From Methylobacillus sp. MM3 (lineage in GTDB: Bacteria; Pseudomonadota; Gammaproteobacteria; Burkholderiales; Methylophilaceae): a DNA stretch of 64,000 nucleotides. The notes beneath the pieces were generated by a model. That model did not search any database and had not been told where the DNA came from. It saw only the letters and a program-made list of their open reading frames with translations. Both the position numbers and the translations under genes were made by a program. Shown piece by piece: positions 53,949-62,389 of the stretch (the first letter of the stretch is position 1; every line of letters starts with the position of its first letter). Where the stretch lies: assembly GCF_001645185.1 (NCBI RefSeq), contig NZ_LXTQ01000030.1, positions 62,001-126,000 of the forward strand. The letters are read 5' to 3'.

Positions 53949-56030
53949 ATGGCTACCACCCGCATTCCGCTGGATCGCGTACGCAACATCGGCATCATCG
54001 CGCACATCGATGCGGGGAAAACCACGGTCACCGAGCGCATCCTGTTTTATACCGGACGCACCCATCATATCGGCTCGGTGGACGACGGCAACACGGTCAC
54101 CGACTGGATGGCGCAGGAGCGCGAGCGCGGCATCACCATCGTATCGGCCGCCATCACCACCGACTGGCGCGACCATCGCATCAACCTGATCGACACCCCC
54201 GGCCACATTGACTTCACCGCCGAAGTACAGCGCTCGCTGCGCGTGCTGGACGGCGGCATCGTGGTATTCGATGCAGTGCATGGCGTAGAACCGCAGAGCG
54301 AAACAGTGTGGCGGCAGGCGGATCGCTTTCGCGTGCCACGCATTTGCCTCGTCAACAAGATGGACCGGCCCGGCGCCGATTTCGACCATGCGCTGCAAAC
54401 GATAGAACAGCGCCTTGGGGCGAACGCCGTGGCGGTGCAGCTGCCCATTGGCCGCGAACGCGAATTCGAGGGTGTGATCGACCTGCTGCGCATGCAGGCC
54501 ATCTACTGGCCGGAGGAAAGCGGCGTGCAGCCGGAAATCCGCGACATTCCAGATGCCTATCGCGAGGCAGCGGAAGCCGCGTGGACGAGATTAATCGAAA
54601 AAGTCGCCGAAACCGACGACGCGCTGCTCGAGCTCTACCTGCAAGGCGAGACACCGACCACCGAGCAGCTCATTGCCGCGCTGCGTAGCGCCACCATTGC
54701 AAACAACCTGTTTCCGGTATTCTGCGGCGCGGCCTTGCGCAACAAGGGCATCCAGCCGGTGCTGGACGGCATCATCGACTACCTGCCTTCGCCGCTGGAT
54801 ATCGGACAGGTCGCCGTAACCGACCCCGCTACCCACGCTGAAACCTTCCGCCAGCCGGACGATGACGAACCCTTGGCAGCGCTAGTGTTCAAGATCGTGC
54901 GCGACCCGTATGTCGGCCATCTGACTTACTTCCGGGTTTATTCCGGACGGCTGCATTCCGGCCAGCAGGTTTATAACGCCACGCGCGACCGCCCGGAACG
55001 TATCGGCCGGCTGGTGCGCATGTATGCCGACCGCCGTGAGGACATCGAGGAAGTGCACGCGGGCGACATCGTCGCAGCGCTGGGCATGAAAACGGCGCAG
55101 ACCGGCGATACGCTGTGCGCCCCGGAACAGCCGGTGCTGCTGGAGCGCATCGCCTTCCCCGAGCCGGTGATCCGTGTCTCGGTCGAACCGAAAACCAGCG
55201 CCGACCAGGACAAGCTCACCGACGCATTGCGCTATCTGGCGGAAGAAGACCCGACATTCAAGGTGACGGTGGACGAAGACACCGGCCAGACCATCATGGC
55301 CGGCATGGGCGAACTGCACCTGGAAATCCTCGCCGACCGCATCAAGCGCGAATACGGCGTGCAGGCCAACCTCGGCCGACCGCGTGTGGCTTACCGCGAA
55401 ACCATCACGAAAGCGGTGCCCAAGGTGGAGGGACGCTACATCCGCCAGACCGGTGGGCACGGCCAGTATGGCCACGTGGTCGTGGAACTGCGTCCGGCCG
55501 AGCCGGGGACCGGCATCCGCTTCGAAAACGCGATCACCGGCGGCGCCATCCCGCGCGAATTCATCCCCGCCATCGAACAGGGCTTCATCGAGGCGGCCGA
55601 AAACGGTGCCGTGGCGGGCTATCCGGCTACGGACATGACGATACGCCTCGTTGACGGCTCCACCCACCACGTCGACTCCAGCGAGATCGCCTATCGGAAC
55701 GCTGCCATCGCCGCCTTCCGGGAAGGCATGCCGCAGGGCGCGCCCATTCTGCTCGAACCGTATTCCAGGATCGAAATCGTGGTGCCGTCCGAATACCAGG
55801 GCGCCGTTGCCGCGCAGTTATCCGCCCGACGTTGCGAAATCGAAAACTCGGAATCCCGACCCGGCGGCGTGCAAGCGATACGCGGCATGGCGCCTCTGGC
55901 AGAAATGTTCGGCTACGCCACAGATTTGCGCTCCGCCACGCAGGGGCGCGGGCTGTTTACGCTGGAATTCGACCACTACGCGCCGGTGCCGACGACGGTG
56001 GCGAAAGAGGTATTGGCAGGAAGGCTGTAA
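53949..56030 (+). CDS. fusA: Elongation factor G paralogue
   Basis: 693 residues from the ATG at 53949, with GGAGG about nine bases upstream. G1 [16 protein letters not shown]2 region [14 protein letters not shown]3 DTPGHIDF and G4 NKMDRPG are intact. Domains II-V follow, with [13 protein letters not shown] in domain IV and a C-terminal [16 protein letters not shown]. It translocates tRNAs or acts in ribosome recycling. Lying outside a str operon and being diverged, it is probably a second EF-G copy. The main copy is not in the window. Confidence 0.93.
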   Translation: MATTRIPLDRVRNIGIIAHIDAGKTTVTERILFYTGRTHHIGSVDDGNTVTDWMAQERERGITIVSAAITTDWRDHRINLIDTPGHIDFTAEVQRSLRVLDGGIVVFDAVHGVEPQSETVWRQADRFRVPRICLVNKMDRPGADFDHALQTIEQRLGANAVAVQLPIGREREFEGVIDLLRMQAIYWPEESGVQPEIRDIPDAYREAAEAAWTRLIEKVAETDDALLELYLQGETPTTEQLIAALRSATIANNLFPVFCGAALRNKGIQPVLDGIIDYLPSPLDIGQVAVTDPATHAETFRQPDDDEPLAALVFKIVRDPYVGHLTYFRVYSGRLHSGQQVYNATRDRPERIGRLVRMYADRREDIEEVHAGDIVAALGMKTAQTGDTLCAPEQPVLLERIAFPEPVIRVSVEPKTSADQDKLTDALRYLAEEDPTFKVTVDEDTGQTIMAGMGELHLEILADRIKREYGVQANLGRPRVAYRETITKAVPKVEGRYIRQTGGHGQYGHVVVELRPAEPGTGIRFENAITGGAIPREFIPAIEQGFIEAAENGAVAGYPATDMTIRLVDGSTHHVDSSEIAYRNAAIAAFREGMPQGAPILLEPYSRIEIVVPSEYQGAVAAQLSARRCEIENSESRPGGVQAIRGMAPLAEMFGYATDLRSATQGRGLFTLEFDHYAPVPTTVAKEVLAGRL

Positions 56031-56055
56031 CGCAGGCGAGACCGCCTGCTCCCGG
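56027..56055. repeat. Half-copy of palindromic repeat family 2
   Basis: GTAACGCAGGCGAGACCGCC resembles one arm of the 71-bp repeats and overlaps the fusA stop codon. The matching second arm is missing. GCAGGCG-AGAC-CGCCTGC forms a short hairpin. Confidence 0.5.
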
Positions 56056-56093
56056 TTTTACAATCAAGAACAACGACAAGGGAGAAATACATC

Positions 56094-57545
56094 ATGAGAA
56101 CCATATCGAGCTCACGCTCATGCATGTTAATCGCCGCAGCACTGCTTCTTGCCTCCTGCGACCGGCAGACGCCCCAGGCTGACCCCTACGATCAGAGCAA
56201 AATGGATCTGCATCTAGTGCCGGCCAAGTTAACGGACGAGCGTCATCAAGGCGCCTTCGCGGAAGGCAATGCGCTGAGCATGGGCGCGGAACTCAAGCCG
56301 CTCGACCCCGCGCCGGTCAAAACAATTCGGCTGGACACCACACACAAGATCATTGACATCGCGCCGGGCGTGAAATTCAGCGCCTGGACCTTCGGCGACC
56401 AGGTACCGGCGCCGACCATACGCGCACGTGTCGGCGACAAGATCAAATTCAGCATGAGCAATCGCAGCGACGAGCCGGTGCCCGGCGTGCAGTTGACGGC
56501 GGCGCCGATGATGCATTCCATGGATTTCCACGCAGCCATGGTCTCTCCGCAGGACAAATACCGCTCCATCGCCCCCGGGCAGACCATTGAGTTCGAATTC
56601 ACGCTCAACTATCCGGGCATTTTCATGTACCACTGCGGCACGCCGATGATCCTGGAGCATATTGCCTCGGGCATGTATGGCGCCTTGGTGGTCGAGCCGC
56701 GTGACGGCTATCCGACCAAGGTCAACCGCGAATACGTGATTATCCAGAGCGAGTTCTACGCCAAGCCCGACCCTTCCGGGCGCAAGGTCGATACTGCGCC
56801 GCTTTATGTGCTGGACGGCGACCGTTTGCGCGTCTCGCAGCCGACCCATATCGTGTTCAACGGCACCCACAACGGCATGGTGAAGCACCCCCTGCCGGCC
56901 AAGCCCGGCGAGCGCGTCCGTCTGTATGTGCTCAATGTCGGCCCCAGCAAGACCTCCAGCTTTCATGTCGTCGGCACCATCTTCGACCGCGTCTGGATCG
57001 AAGGCAATCCGGACAACCAGTTTCGCGGCATGCAGACGGTACTGCTCGGTTCTTCCAATAGCGCCGTCGTTGAATTCGTGATCCCCGAAGAAGGCTCCTA
57101 CATCATGGTCGACCACCATTTCGCCAATGCCTCGCAAGGCGCAATCGGGCTCATCTCCACCACAGCTGCGGCTCAGGAGAAAGACATCGAACACCATAAT
57201 ATTCCGGCCTCGGCCACCCCCACCGATCCGGACGCGGCGCAGGGCAAGCTCGACTTCGAAAGCAAGTGCCTCGCCTGCCATACGGTGGGCGGTGGCGACA
57301 AAGTCGGCCCCGATCTCGCCGGCGTTACAAAGCGACGCAGTGACGACTGGCTCGCCCGCTGGCTCAAGGAGCCCGAAAAAATGCTGGAGATCGATGCCGA
57401 CGCCAAAGCCATGCTGAAGCAATTCAACAACCTGCCGATGCCCAACCAGAACCTGACCGACAAGGAAATCAGCCGGTACATCCAGTACTTCCACTGGATA
57501 GATACACAACCGGCGGGCACAGCCAAAATTGCGGAGACGCATTGA
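56094..57545 (+). CDS. nirK: Copper nitrite reductase with fused cytochrome c domain (NirK-type)
   Basis: 483 residues. A lipoprotein signal ends LLLASC. Two cupredoxin domains follow: MMHSMDFHAAM supplies a type 1 His, the catalytic Asp and a type 2 His; MYHCGTPMILEHIASGM gives the type 2 His and type 1 Cys, His and Met; and SSFHVVG the third type 2 His. A C-terminal cytochrome c domain has CLACHTVGGGDKVG and an axial Met in LPMPNQNL. It reduces nitrite to NO at the periplasmic face, with the heme feeding the copper sites. Coupled to the small gene at 57542. Confidence 0.9.
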   Translation: MRTISSSRSCMLIAAALLLASCDRQTPQADPYDQSKMDLHLVPAKLTDERHQGAFAEGNALSMGAELKPLDPAPVKTIRLDTTHKIIDIAPGVKFSAWTFGDQVPAPTIRARVGDKIKFSMSNRSDEPVPGVQLTAAPMMHSMDFHAAMVSPQDKYRSIAPGQTIEFEFTLNYPGIFMYHCGTPMILEHIASGMYGALVVEPRDGYPTKVNREYVIIQSEFYAKPDPSGRKVDTAPLYVLDGDRLRVSQPTHIVFNGTHNGMVKHPLPAKPGERVRLYVLNVGPSKTSSFHVVGTIFDRVWIEGNPDNQFRGMQTVLLGSSNSAVVEFVIPEEGSYIMVDHHFANASQGAIGLISTTAAAQEKDIEHHNIPASATPTDPDAAQGKLDFESKCLACHTVGGGDKVGPDLAGVTKRRSDDWLARWLKEPEKMLEIDADAKAMLKQFNNLPMPNQNLTDKEISRYIQYFHWIDTQPAGTAKIAETH

Positions 57546-57964
57546 GCATCTTCACGCCCTTTGCCGCTCTTCTGATGCTGGCCCTGCACAGCACTGCCAT
57601 CCTCGCCTGTGGCCACTGCGTCGAGGACAAGATCGCAGCGGTGTACGACCATGCCAATGTGATGCAGGCGCTGGAACGAAAACACCCTATCGCCTTCTTC
57701 GCCATCGACGGACCTCTTGCCGATGGCACCGGGCGGACGCTGGAAACGCTTGCAGAATCGGTTACCGGCGTGGACAAGGGCAGCACACGCGTTTCGATGG
57801 AGTCCGCGGCGATGGCCGTGGCCTTCAATCCCGAGCGAACAACTTTCGCGAAAGTGCAAAAAGCGCTGGAACGAAAATTCAGCGGCAAGAAATTGACGTT
57901 GCAACCATTACGCATCATGGATAAGCCGGCGCAATTGAAGCCGGCCAGCCAACGCCAGGATTGA
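57542..57964 (+). CDS. Small exported protein with N-terminal CGHC, downstream of nirK
   Basis: 140 residues from a TTG that overlaps the nirK stop (TTGA). A short signal peptide ends near ALHSTAILA, followed by CGHCVEDKIAAVYDHANV. The rest predicts a beta-alpha-beta fold with VAFNPERTTFAKVQKALERKF, suggestive of a heavy-metal-associated domain with the CxxC at its start. It could deliver or receive copper for NirK. That is inference from position and motif. Confidence 0.7.
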   Translation: MSIFTPFAALLMLALHSTAILACGHCVEDKIAAVYDHANVMQALERKHPIAFFAIDGPLADGTGRTLETLAESVTGVDKGSTRVSMESAAMAVAFNPERTTFAKVQKALERKFSGKKLTLQPLRIMDKPAQLKPASQRQD

Positions 57965-57979
57965 TTCGATAAAAAGAAA

Positions 57980-58005
57980 GGCCGCGAACCTCTCGGATCG
58001 CGGCC
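57980..58005. terminator. Terminator between nirK unit and convergent His-rich gene
   Basis: GGCCGCGA and TCGCGGCC form a perfect 8-bp stem with AAAGAAA on the left, so it can act on leftward transcripts; the rightward side is C-rich. Confidence 0.65.
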
Positions 58006-58047
58006 TCCCGAGCTGCGGCGTCTGCCTGCAGCTCTCCCCCGGGCGGC

Positions 58048-58539
58048 TCAATGCTTGTCGTTGCCTTTTCCCGGCCCTCTGTCGTGGCCTTTACCTCCCT
58101 TGTCATGTTTCATTCCATGGTCGCCATGATCGCGGCCCCCATGGTCGCGGTCGCCCCTGGAGTGCTTGGACCCGCCGCCATGATGGCGCTCGCGATATTC
58201 CGGCACATACACGTCGTTGTACCAATGATCCTGCACGAAATACACCGGACGTCCGCAAGCGTTGTACTGGCCGCAATAGCTGCGCCATTTCTTCGCGTGC
58301 CCCGGAGGCACATGCAAATAAATCGGCTCGTACGCCACACCTACCGGCCGTACGATGATCGGCTCCGGATAAACCAGTACCGGTCGAGGAAAATCGCCGA
58401 TATCGATACGTCCGTAAAAGCCCGGCTGGCCAACCGTAACGGAAACGCCGACATCGGCGGCCGAAGCGGGCATGCCAACAAAAGCGGACACCGCGAACAA
58501 AGCGCCTGCCAGAAATTTCTTGCGGTTATGACCTTTCAT
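58048..58539 (-). CDS. Exported His/Gly-rich protein of unknown function
   Basis: 163 residues from the ATG at 58539 (AAGGA six bases upstream). A signal peptide ends MPASAA. The mature part has GQPGFYGRIDIGDFPRPVLVYPEPI and YEPIYLHVPPGHAKKWRSYCGQYNACGRPVYFV, a pattern of small periplasmic proteins with a Cys pair. The last 45 residues are almost only His, Gly, Asp, Lys and Arg (HHGGGSKHSRGDRDHGG ...), suggesting metal binding. Found convergent to nirK. Confidence 0.78.
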   Translation of the reverse strand: MKGHNRKKFLAGALFAVSAFVGMPASAADVGVSVTVGQPGFYGRIDIGDFPRPVLVYPEPIIVRPVGVAYEPIYLHVPPGHAKKWRSYCGQYNACGRPVYFVQDHWYNDVYVPEYRERHHGGGSKHSRGDRDHGGRDHGDHGMKHDKGGKGHDRGPGKGNDKH

Positions 58540-58693
58540 ATTTGATCCTTTTTCGATGAGGTAATGAAATAACGGATAATTGCTCTTTTTGGATGACAAA
58601 CGCTTACCGACCCGTTTGCAGGGCCATCAAGGCAAGCTGTCATTCGCTATCACAACTGCATCGGTGCCTCCCCAATCAAATTAAACCCCGTAA

Positions 58694-59251
58694 TCAATGC
58701 AAGGCCCCCATCGCCTGTATCGCGGCGTTCGGGTAGTCGTGTGCGGCAAACGGGTGATGCGCCGTCGATTCCTTCGCAATCACCTCGGTCGGCAGCGGCA
58801 AGCCCTCGACTGCACGCCGAATAGCGAGTTTGGTTGCTTCGTAGTTCCAGTCCTGGATCTTGGCATCGTCTACTGCATCCCAGTGAATGAATACGCCGAC
58901 GCAGACAAACAGGTCGTTGGCTTCGTCGATCGGGATGATGCCCTCCTTGACGCTGTCGGCGACCGCTTCTGCCACGCCGCATTGGGCAGGGCCGAACATC
59001 TGCACGGCCTGCTTGGCGTTTTTGATATCCACCTTGTTGAACATTACGGTGGGCGGTTTGGCCATCATGTTGGGTGCCAGAACGGCGAGCAGTGCATTGT
59101 CGCCGCGTTTCTGGTTGGTAAGAGCGATACAAAATGCCGTTTCGGCGCCGCTACCGCGCGGGCCGATGATCAGATCGACGTGAGCGACTTCATTTCCGTC
59201 TCCCACCAGCGCCTCTCCGATCATAACTTTATTGATTTTGGCTGTTTCCAT
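58694..59251 (-). CDS. fae: Formaldehyde-activating enzyme
   Basis: 185 residues, standard for Fae. Characteristic segments: [24 protein letters not shown] near the N-terminus (with the catalytic His), [21 protein letters not shown] and [21 protein letters not shown]. It condenses formaldehyde with tetrahydromethanopterin to start C1 oxidation. AGGAGGTG lies seven bases upstream of the ATG. No other H4MPT genes are nearby, so this may be a lone detoxification copy. The 223-base region before it holds only a short GCGGCAA/TTGCCGC hairpin at 59356-59376. Confidence 0.95.
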   Translation of the reverse strand: METAKINKVMIGEALVGDGNEVAHVDLIIGPRGSGAETAFCIALTNQKRGDNALLAVLAPNMMAKPPTVMFNKVDIKNAKQAVQMFGPAQCGVAEAVADSVKEGIIPIDEANDLFVCVGVFIHWDAVDDAKIQDWNYEATKLAIRRAVEGLPLPTEVIAKESTAHHPFAAHDYPNAAIQAMGALH

Positions 59252-59474
59252 GGTTTCACCTCCTTTCCATCAAACACAGCCCATGCCGCGCAAAGAATGC
59301 GATATGAGCGTGCGAAAGCTGCAAAACCAGGACTATTTTTTAGAACGCTAATTTAGCGGCAAGTTCTGATTGCCGCGTAGGACGCCGCCGACGGCAGCAG
59401 GATGAAAATATTATCGGCCGGGTGCGGCAGGAATTAAATCAACCTTGATGGGTCGAAATGTTCAGAGGTTATCG

Positions 59475-59963
59475 ATGCGCTATCTCCGAGAACTTTTCAA
59501 TACCTGGTTTCTGACCGAACTGCTGCGCGGCATGGGTGTGACCGGAAGAAGTTTTTTCCGGCGCAAGGTCACCGTGCAGTATCCGGAAGAAAAAACCCCG
59601 CTTTCGCCACGATTCCGCGGCCTGCATGCGTTGCGCCGCTACCCCAATGGCGAGGAGCGCTGCATTGCCTGCAAGCTGTGCGAGGCAGTCTGCCCCGCAA
59701 TGTGCATCACCATCGACTCGGAAGAGCGGCCCGATGGCACGCGCCGCACGACGCGCTACGATATCGACCTTTTCAAATGCATCTATTGCGGCTTTTGCGA
59801 AGAAGCCTGCCCGACAGACGCGATTGTAATGACGCGCTACTTCGAATTCCATATGGAAGAGCGCAATCAGGCCGTCATCGACAAAAACGGCTTGTTGAAA
59901 CACGGAGACAAGTTCGAACGGCAGATCGCCGCCGACCGGGCGCAGGACGCACCCTATCGCTGA
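59475..59963 (+). CDS. nuoI: Stand-alone NADH-quinone oxidoreductase subunit I (NuoI)-like protein
   Basis: 162 residues, the normal NuoI length. Two [4Fe-4S] motifs are exact: [12 protein letters not shown] (about residue 62) and [12 protein letters not shown] (about 102), with [22 protein letters not shown] in between and after. AGAGG precedes the ATG by seven bases. It lies alone between fae and the suf operon, with no other nuo gene in the window, so it is either a paralogue or a displaced subunit. Confidence 0.9.
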   Translation: MRYLRELFNTWFLTELLRGMGVTGRSFFRRKVTVQYPEEKTPLSPRFRGLHALRRYPNGEERCIACKLCEAVCPAMCITIDSEERPDGTRRTTRYDIDLFKCIYCGFCEEACPTDAIVMTRYFEFHMEERNQAVIDKNGLLKHGDKFERQIAADRAQDAPYR

Positions 59964-59972
59964 ATGGCGAGG

Positions 59973-60290
59973 CTACACGCCCTCGGCATCCACTTCCACC
60001 CAGCCGTCGGTAACGCGCACGGGAAATGTCCGCAGATTTTCGATCGCGGGCGGCGCCAGTACCGCTCCGGTCACCACCGAAAATCGCGCTCCGTGCAACG
60101 GGCAAACGATCTCTTCGCCTTCCAGCTTGCCCTCGGAAAGTTCGGCGTACTCATGGGTGCAGGTATTCTCGATCGCGTAGTAGCGCCCGTCGAGGTTGAC
60201 CACGAGAATGGGAAAGTCGTCAGTGTCGATCTTGCGGCAAGTGCCGGGCAAGAATTCATCCACTGCCGCCACATCAATCCAGTCGCTCAT
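59973..60290 (-). CDS. Rieske-type ferredoxin of the SUF operon
   Basis: 105 residues: Rieske ligands in CTHEYAELSEGKLEGEEIVCPLHGARF. It is the last gene of the suf operon, as in several proteobacteria, and probably supplies electrons for Fe-S assembly or is a substrate. It converges with the nuoI-like gene. Confidence 0.92.
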   Translation of the reverse strand: MSDWIDVAAVDEFLPGTCRKIDTDDFPILVVNLDGRYYAIENTCTHEYAELSEGKLEGEEIVCPLHGARFSVVTGAVLAPPAIENLRTFPVRVTDGWVEVDAEGV

Positions 60291-60320
60291 GCGCTTCTCC
60301 TTTTCTGCAAAGCCTGTGCT

Positions 60321-60674
60321 TCAAAGCATGCCAAGTTGCAATCGCGCGGCCTCGGTCATGTTGTCCCGGCTCCATGGCGGATCCCACACCAGCTCCACAT
60401 TCGCGGCGCTGACGCCGCCCACGCATAGCAACGCCTCCTTCACGGTACCGGGAAAGCTTTGCGCGACCGGACAATTGGGCGCGGTCAGCGTCATGCGCAC
60501 ATGCACTTCTCCCTGGGGCGAGATAGCGAGATCGTAGATCAGGCCGAGATCATAGATATTCACCGGGATTTCCGGGTCGTAAATGCTGCGCAAAACATCG
60601 ATGACGCGCGCCTTGAGCTCATCGCCGGTAGCCGGTTTTTCCTGCTGATCCATGAGTGTTTTCCAATCGAGCAT
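60321..60674 (-). CDS. sufT: SUF-associated DUF59 protein SufT
   Basis: 117 residues: IDVLRSIYDPEIPVNIYDLGLIY is the DUF59/MIP18 signature, followed by VRMTLTAPNCPVAQSFPGTV (conserved Cys) and VELVWDPPWSRDNMTEAARL. SufT-like proteins help Fe-S maturation of specific targets. It starts four bases after the sufU stop and precedes the Rieske gene. Confidence 0.93.
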   Translation of the reverse strand: MLDWKTLMDQQEKPATGDELKARVIDVLRSIYDPEIPVNIYDLGLIYDLAISPQGEVHVRMTLTAPNCPVAQSFPGTVKEALLCVGGVSAANVELVWDPPWSRDNMTEAARLQLGML

Positions 60675-60677
60675 GAC

Positions 60678-61118
60678 TTACTCCGTCGTCACCGGAACGC
60701 GCTGGTTTTCCAGCGCTGCCAGCAAGGTATGCCAGGCCAGCGTCGCGCATTTGACGCGTGACGGAAATTCACGCACGCCTGCCAGCGCTTCCAGCTTGCC
60801 CAGGCCTTCCGGCTCGCCAGTGCCGGTTACCAGCTGCTGAAACTCTTCCATCAGGCGCATCGCCTCTACTTCGTCCTTACCTTTCAGGACTTCCGTCATC
60901 AAGGAGGCAGAAGCGGTTGAAATGGCGCAACCGGAACCTTCGAAATGCACATCGCGAATGATGCCGTCTTCGACCTGCAAATGGAGTTTCACGTGGTCGC
61001 CGCACAAGGGATTGTGGCCCTCCGCATCGCGATTCGCGGAAGGCAGCGGGCCATAATTTCGCGGCGAACGGTAGTGGTCGAAAATGACTTCCTGGTAGAG
61101 ATCGCGTAGTTCGTTCAT
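60678..61118 (-). CDS. sufU: Fe-S assembly sulfurtransferase/scaffold SufU
   Basis: 146 residues from the ATG at 61118; the longer upstream frame is read through sufS. Zinc/cluster residues: NPLCGDHVKLHL (Cys, Asp), GSGCAISTASASLMTEVL (Cys), and VKCATLAWHTL (Cys). It accepts persulfide sulfur from SufS. It overlaps sufS by four bases. Confidence 0.95.
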   Translation of the reverse strand: MNELRDLYQEVIFDHYRSPRNYGPLPSANRDAEGHNPLCGDHVKLHLQVEDGIIRDVHFEGSGCAISTASASLMTEVLKGKDEVEAMRLMEEFQQLVTGTGEPEGLGKLEALAGVREFPSRVKCATLAWHTLLAALENQRVPVTTE

Positions 61119-62365
61119 CGCTTGAATAGCTCCACTGCGCGCTGCAAGCCCGCTGCCAGCGCGTCGGCTTCTTCCTGCGTGTTGTAAAGCGCGAACGAGG
61201 CCCGCGCGGTGGCCGCCACGCCGAAACGCTGCATCAACGGCATCGCGCAATGATGGCCGGCGCGGATGGCGATGCCCTGGCGGTCGAGAATAGTGCCGAT
61301 ATCGTGGGCGTGCACGCCCTCCAACAGGAAGGAGAGAATGGCGGTTTTTTCCTTTGCCGTGCCGATCAGGCGTATACCGGGGATTGTTTCGACAACGCGC
61401 GTGGCATGGTCCAGCACTTCGTGCTCGTAGGCGGCGATCGTTTCCAGCCCTATCCCGGACAGGTAATCCAGCGCGGCCCCGAGACCGATGGCCCCCGCCA
61501 CGTTCGGCGTGCCGGCCTCGAATTTGTAAGGCAGCACGTTGTACTCGGTATGCTCGAAAGCCACCGTGCGTATCATGTCGCCGCCGCCCTGGTAAGGCGG
61601 CATTTCTTCCAGCAGCAAGGCCTTGCCATACAGCACGCCTATGCCCATGGGCGCATAGATCTTGTGGCCCGAAAACGCATAGAAATCGCAGCCCAGCGCC
61701 TGCACGTCGACCGGCAGATGCGCAATGGCCTGCGCGCCATCCAGCAATACCGGTACGCCATGGGCATGCGCCTTGGCGATCATCGCCCGTACCGGATTGA
61801 TGGTGCCGAGTGCATTGGAGACATGCGCCAGAGCCACCAGCTTTGTACGTTCATTCAGCAATTTTTCGTAGGCGTCGATATCCAGTTCACCAGCATCGCT
61901 GACCGGAATCACGCGCAATACCGCGCCGGTTTGCTGACATACCATCTGCCACGGCACGATGTTGGAGTGGTGTTCGAGCGCGGAAATAATGATCTCGTCG
62001 CCTTCACGCAAGCGCGGTCTGGCATAGCTTTGTGCGACGAGATTGATTGCCTCCGTGGTGCCGCGCACAAAAACGATTTCATCCGGACGGGCGGCATTAA
62101 TGAAGCGCTGCACCTTTATTCGCGCCCCTTCGTAAGCGTCCGTCGCACGCTGGCTCAGCATATGCACACCGCGATGCACGTTGGCATTATCCTCGCTGTA
62201 ATAACGCGCCTCGGCGTCAATGACCGCCTGCGGCTTCTGCGTCGTGGCGGCATTGTCCAGATAGACCAGAGGCTTGCCGTGAATCTCGCTTTCCAGGATA
62301 GGAAAATCGGCTCGCCAGCGCTCTACTCGCATTTCGTCCATCGTCGGTATTTCAACAAGCTTCAT
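61115..62365 (-). CDS. sufS: Cysteine desulfurase SufS
   Basis: 416 residues from the ATG at 62365, with AAGGAGC about ten bases upstream; a GTG three bases earlier is also in frame. PLP lysine in YAFSGHKIYAPMG and active Cys in IRAGHHCAMPLMQRFG; N-terminal VYLDNAATTQKP. It releases sulfur from cysteine as enzyme-bound persulfide for SufU and SufBCD. Confidence 0.97.
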   Translation of the reverse strand: MKLVEIPTMDEMRVERWRADFPILESEIHGKPLVYLDNAATTQKPQAVIDAEARYYSEDNANVHRGVHMLSQRATDAYEGARIKVQRFINAARPDEIVFVRGTTEAINLVAQSYARPRLREGDEIIISALEHHSNIVPWQMVCQQTGAVLRVIPVSDAGELDIDAYEKLLNERTKLVALAHVSNALGTINPVRAMIAKAHAHGVPVLLDGAQAIAHLPVDVQALGCDFYAFSGHKIYAPMGIGVLYGKALLLEEMPPYQGGGDMIRTVAFEHTEYNVLPYKFEAGTPNVAGAIGLGAALDYLSGIGLETIAAYEHEVLDHATRVVETIPGIRLIGTAKEKTAILSFLLEGVHAHDIGTILDRQGIAIRAGHHCAMPLMQRFGVAATARASFALYNTQEEADALAAGLQRAVELFKR

Positions 62366-62389
62366 CACGCAAGCTCCTTTTGGGCTTCG

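Noticed and set aside
56229-57542. A 437-codon open frame on the minus strand opposite nirK
   Set aside because: It mirrors the nirK codons with no start-site signal; nirK has complete copper and heme motifs.
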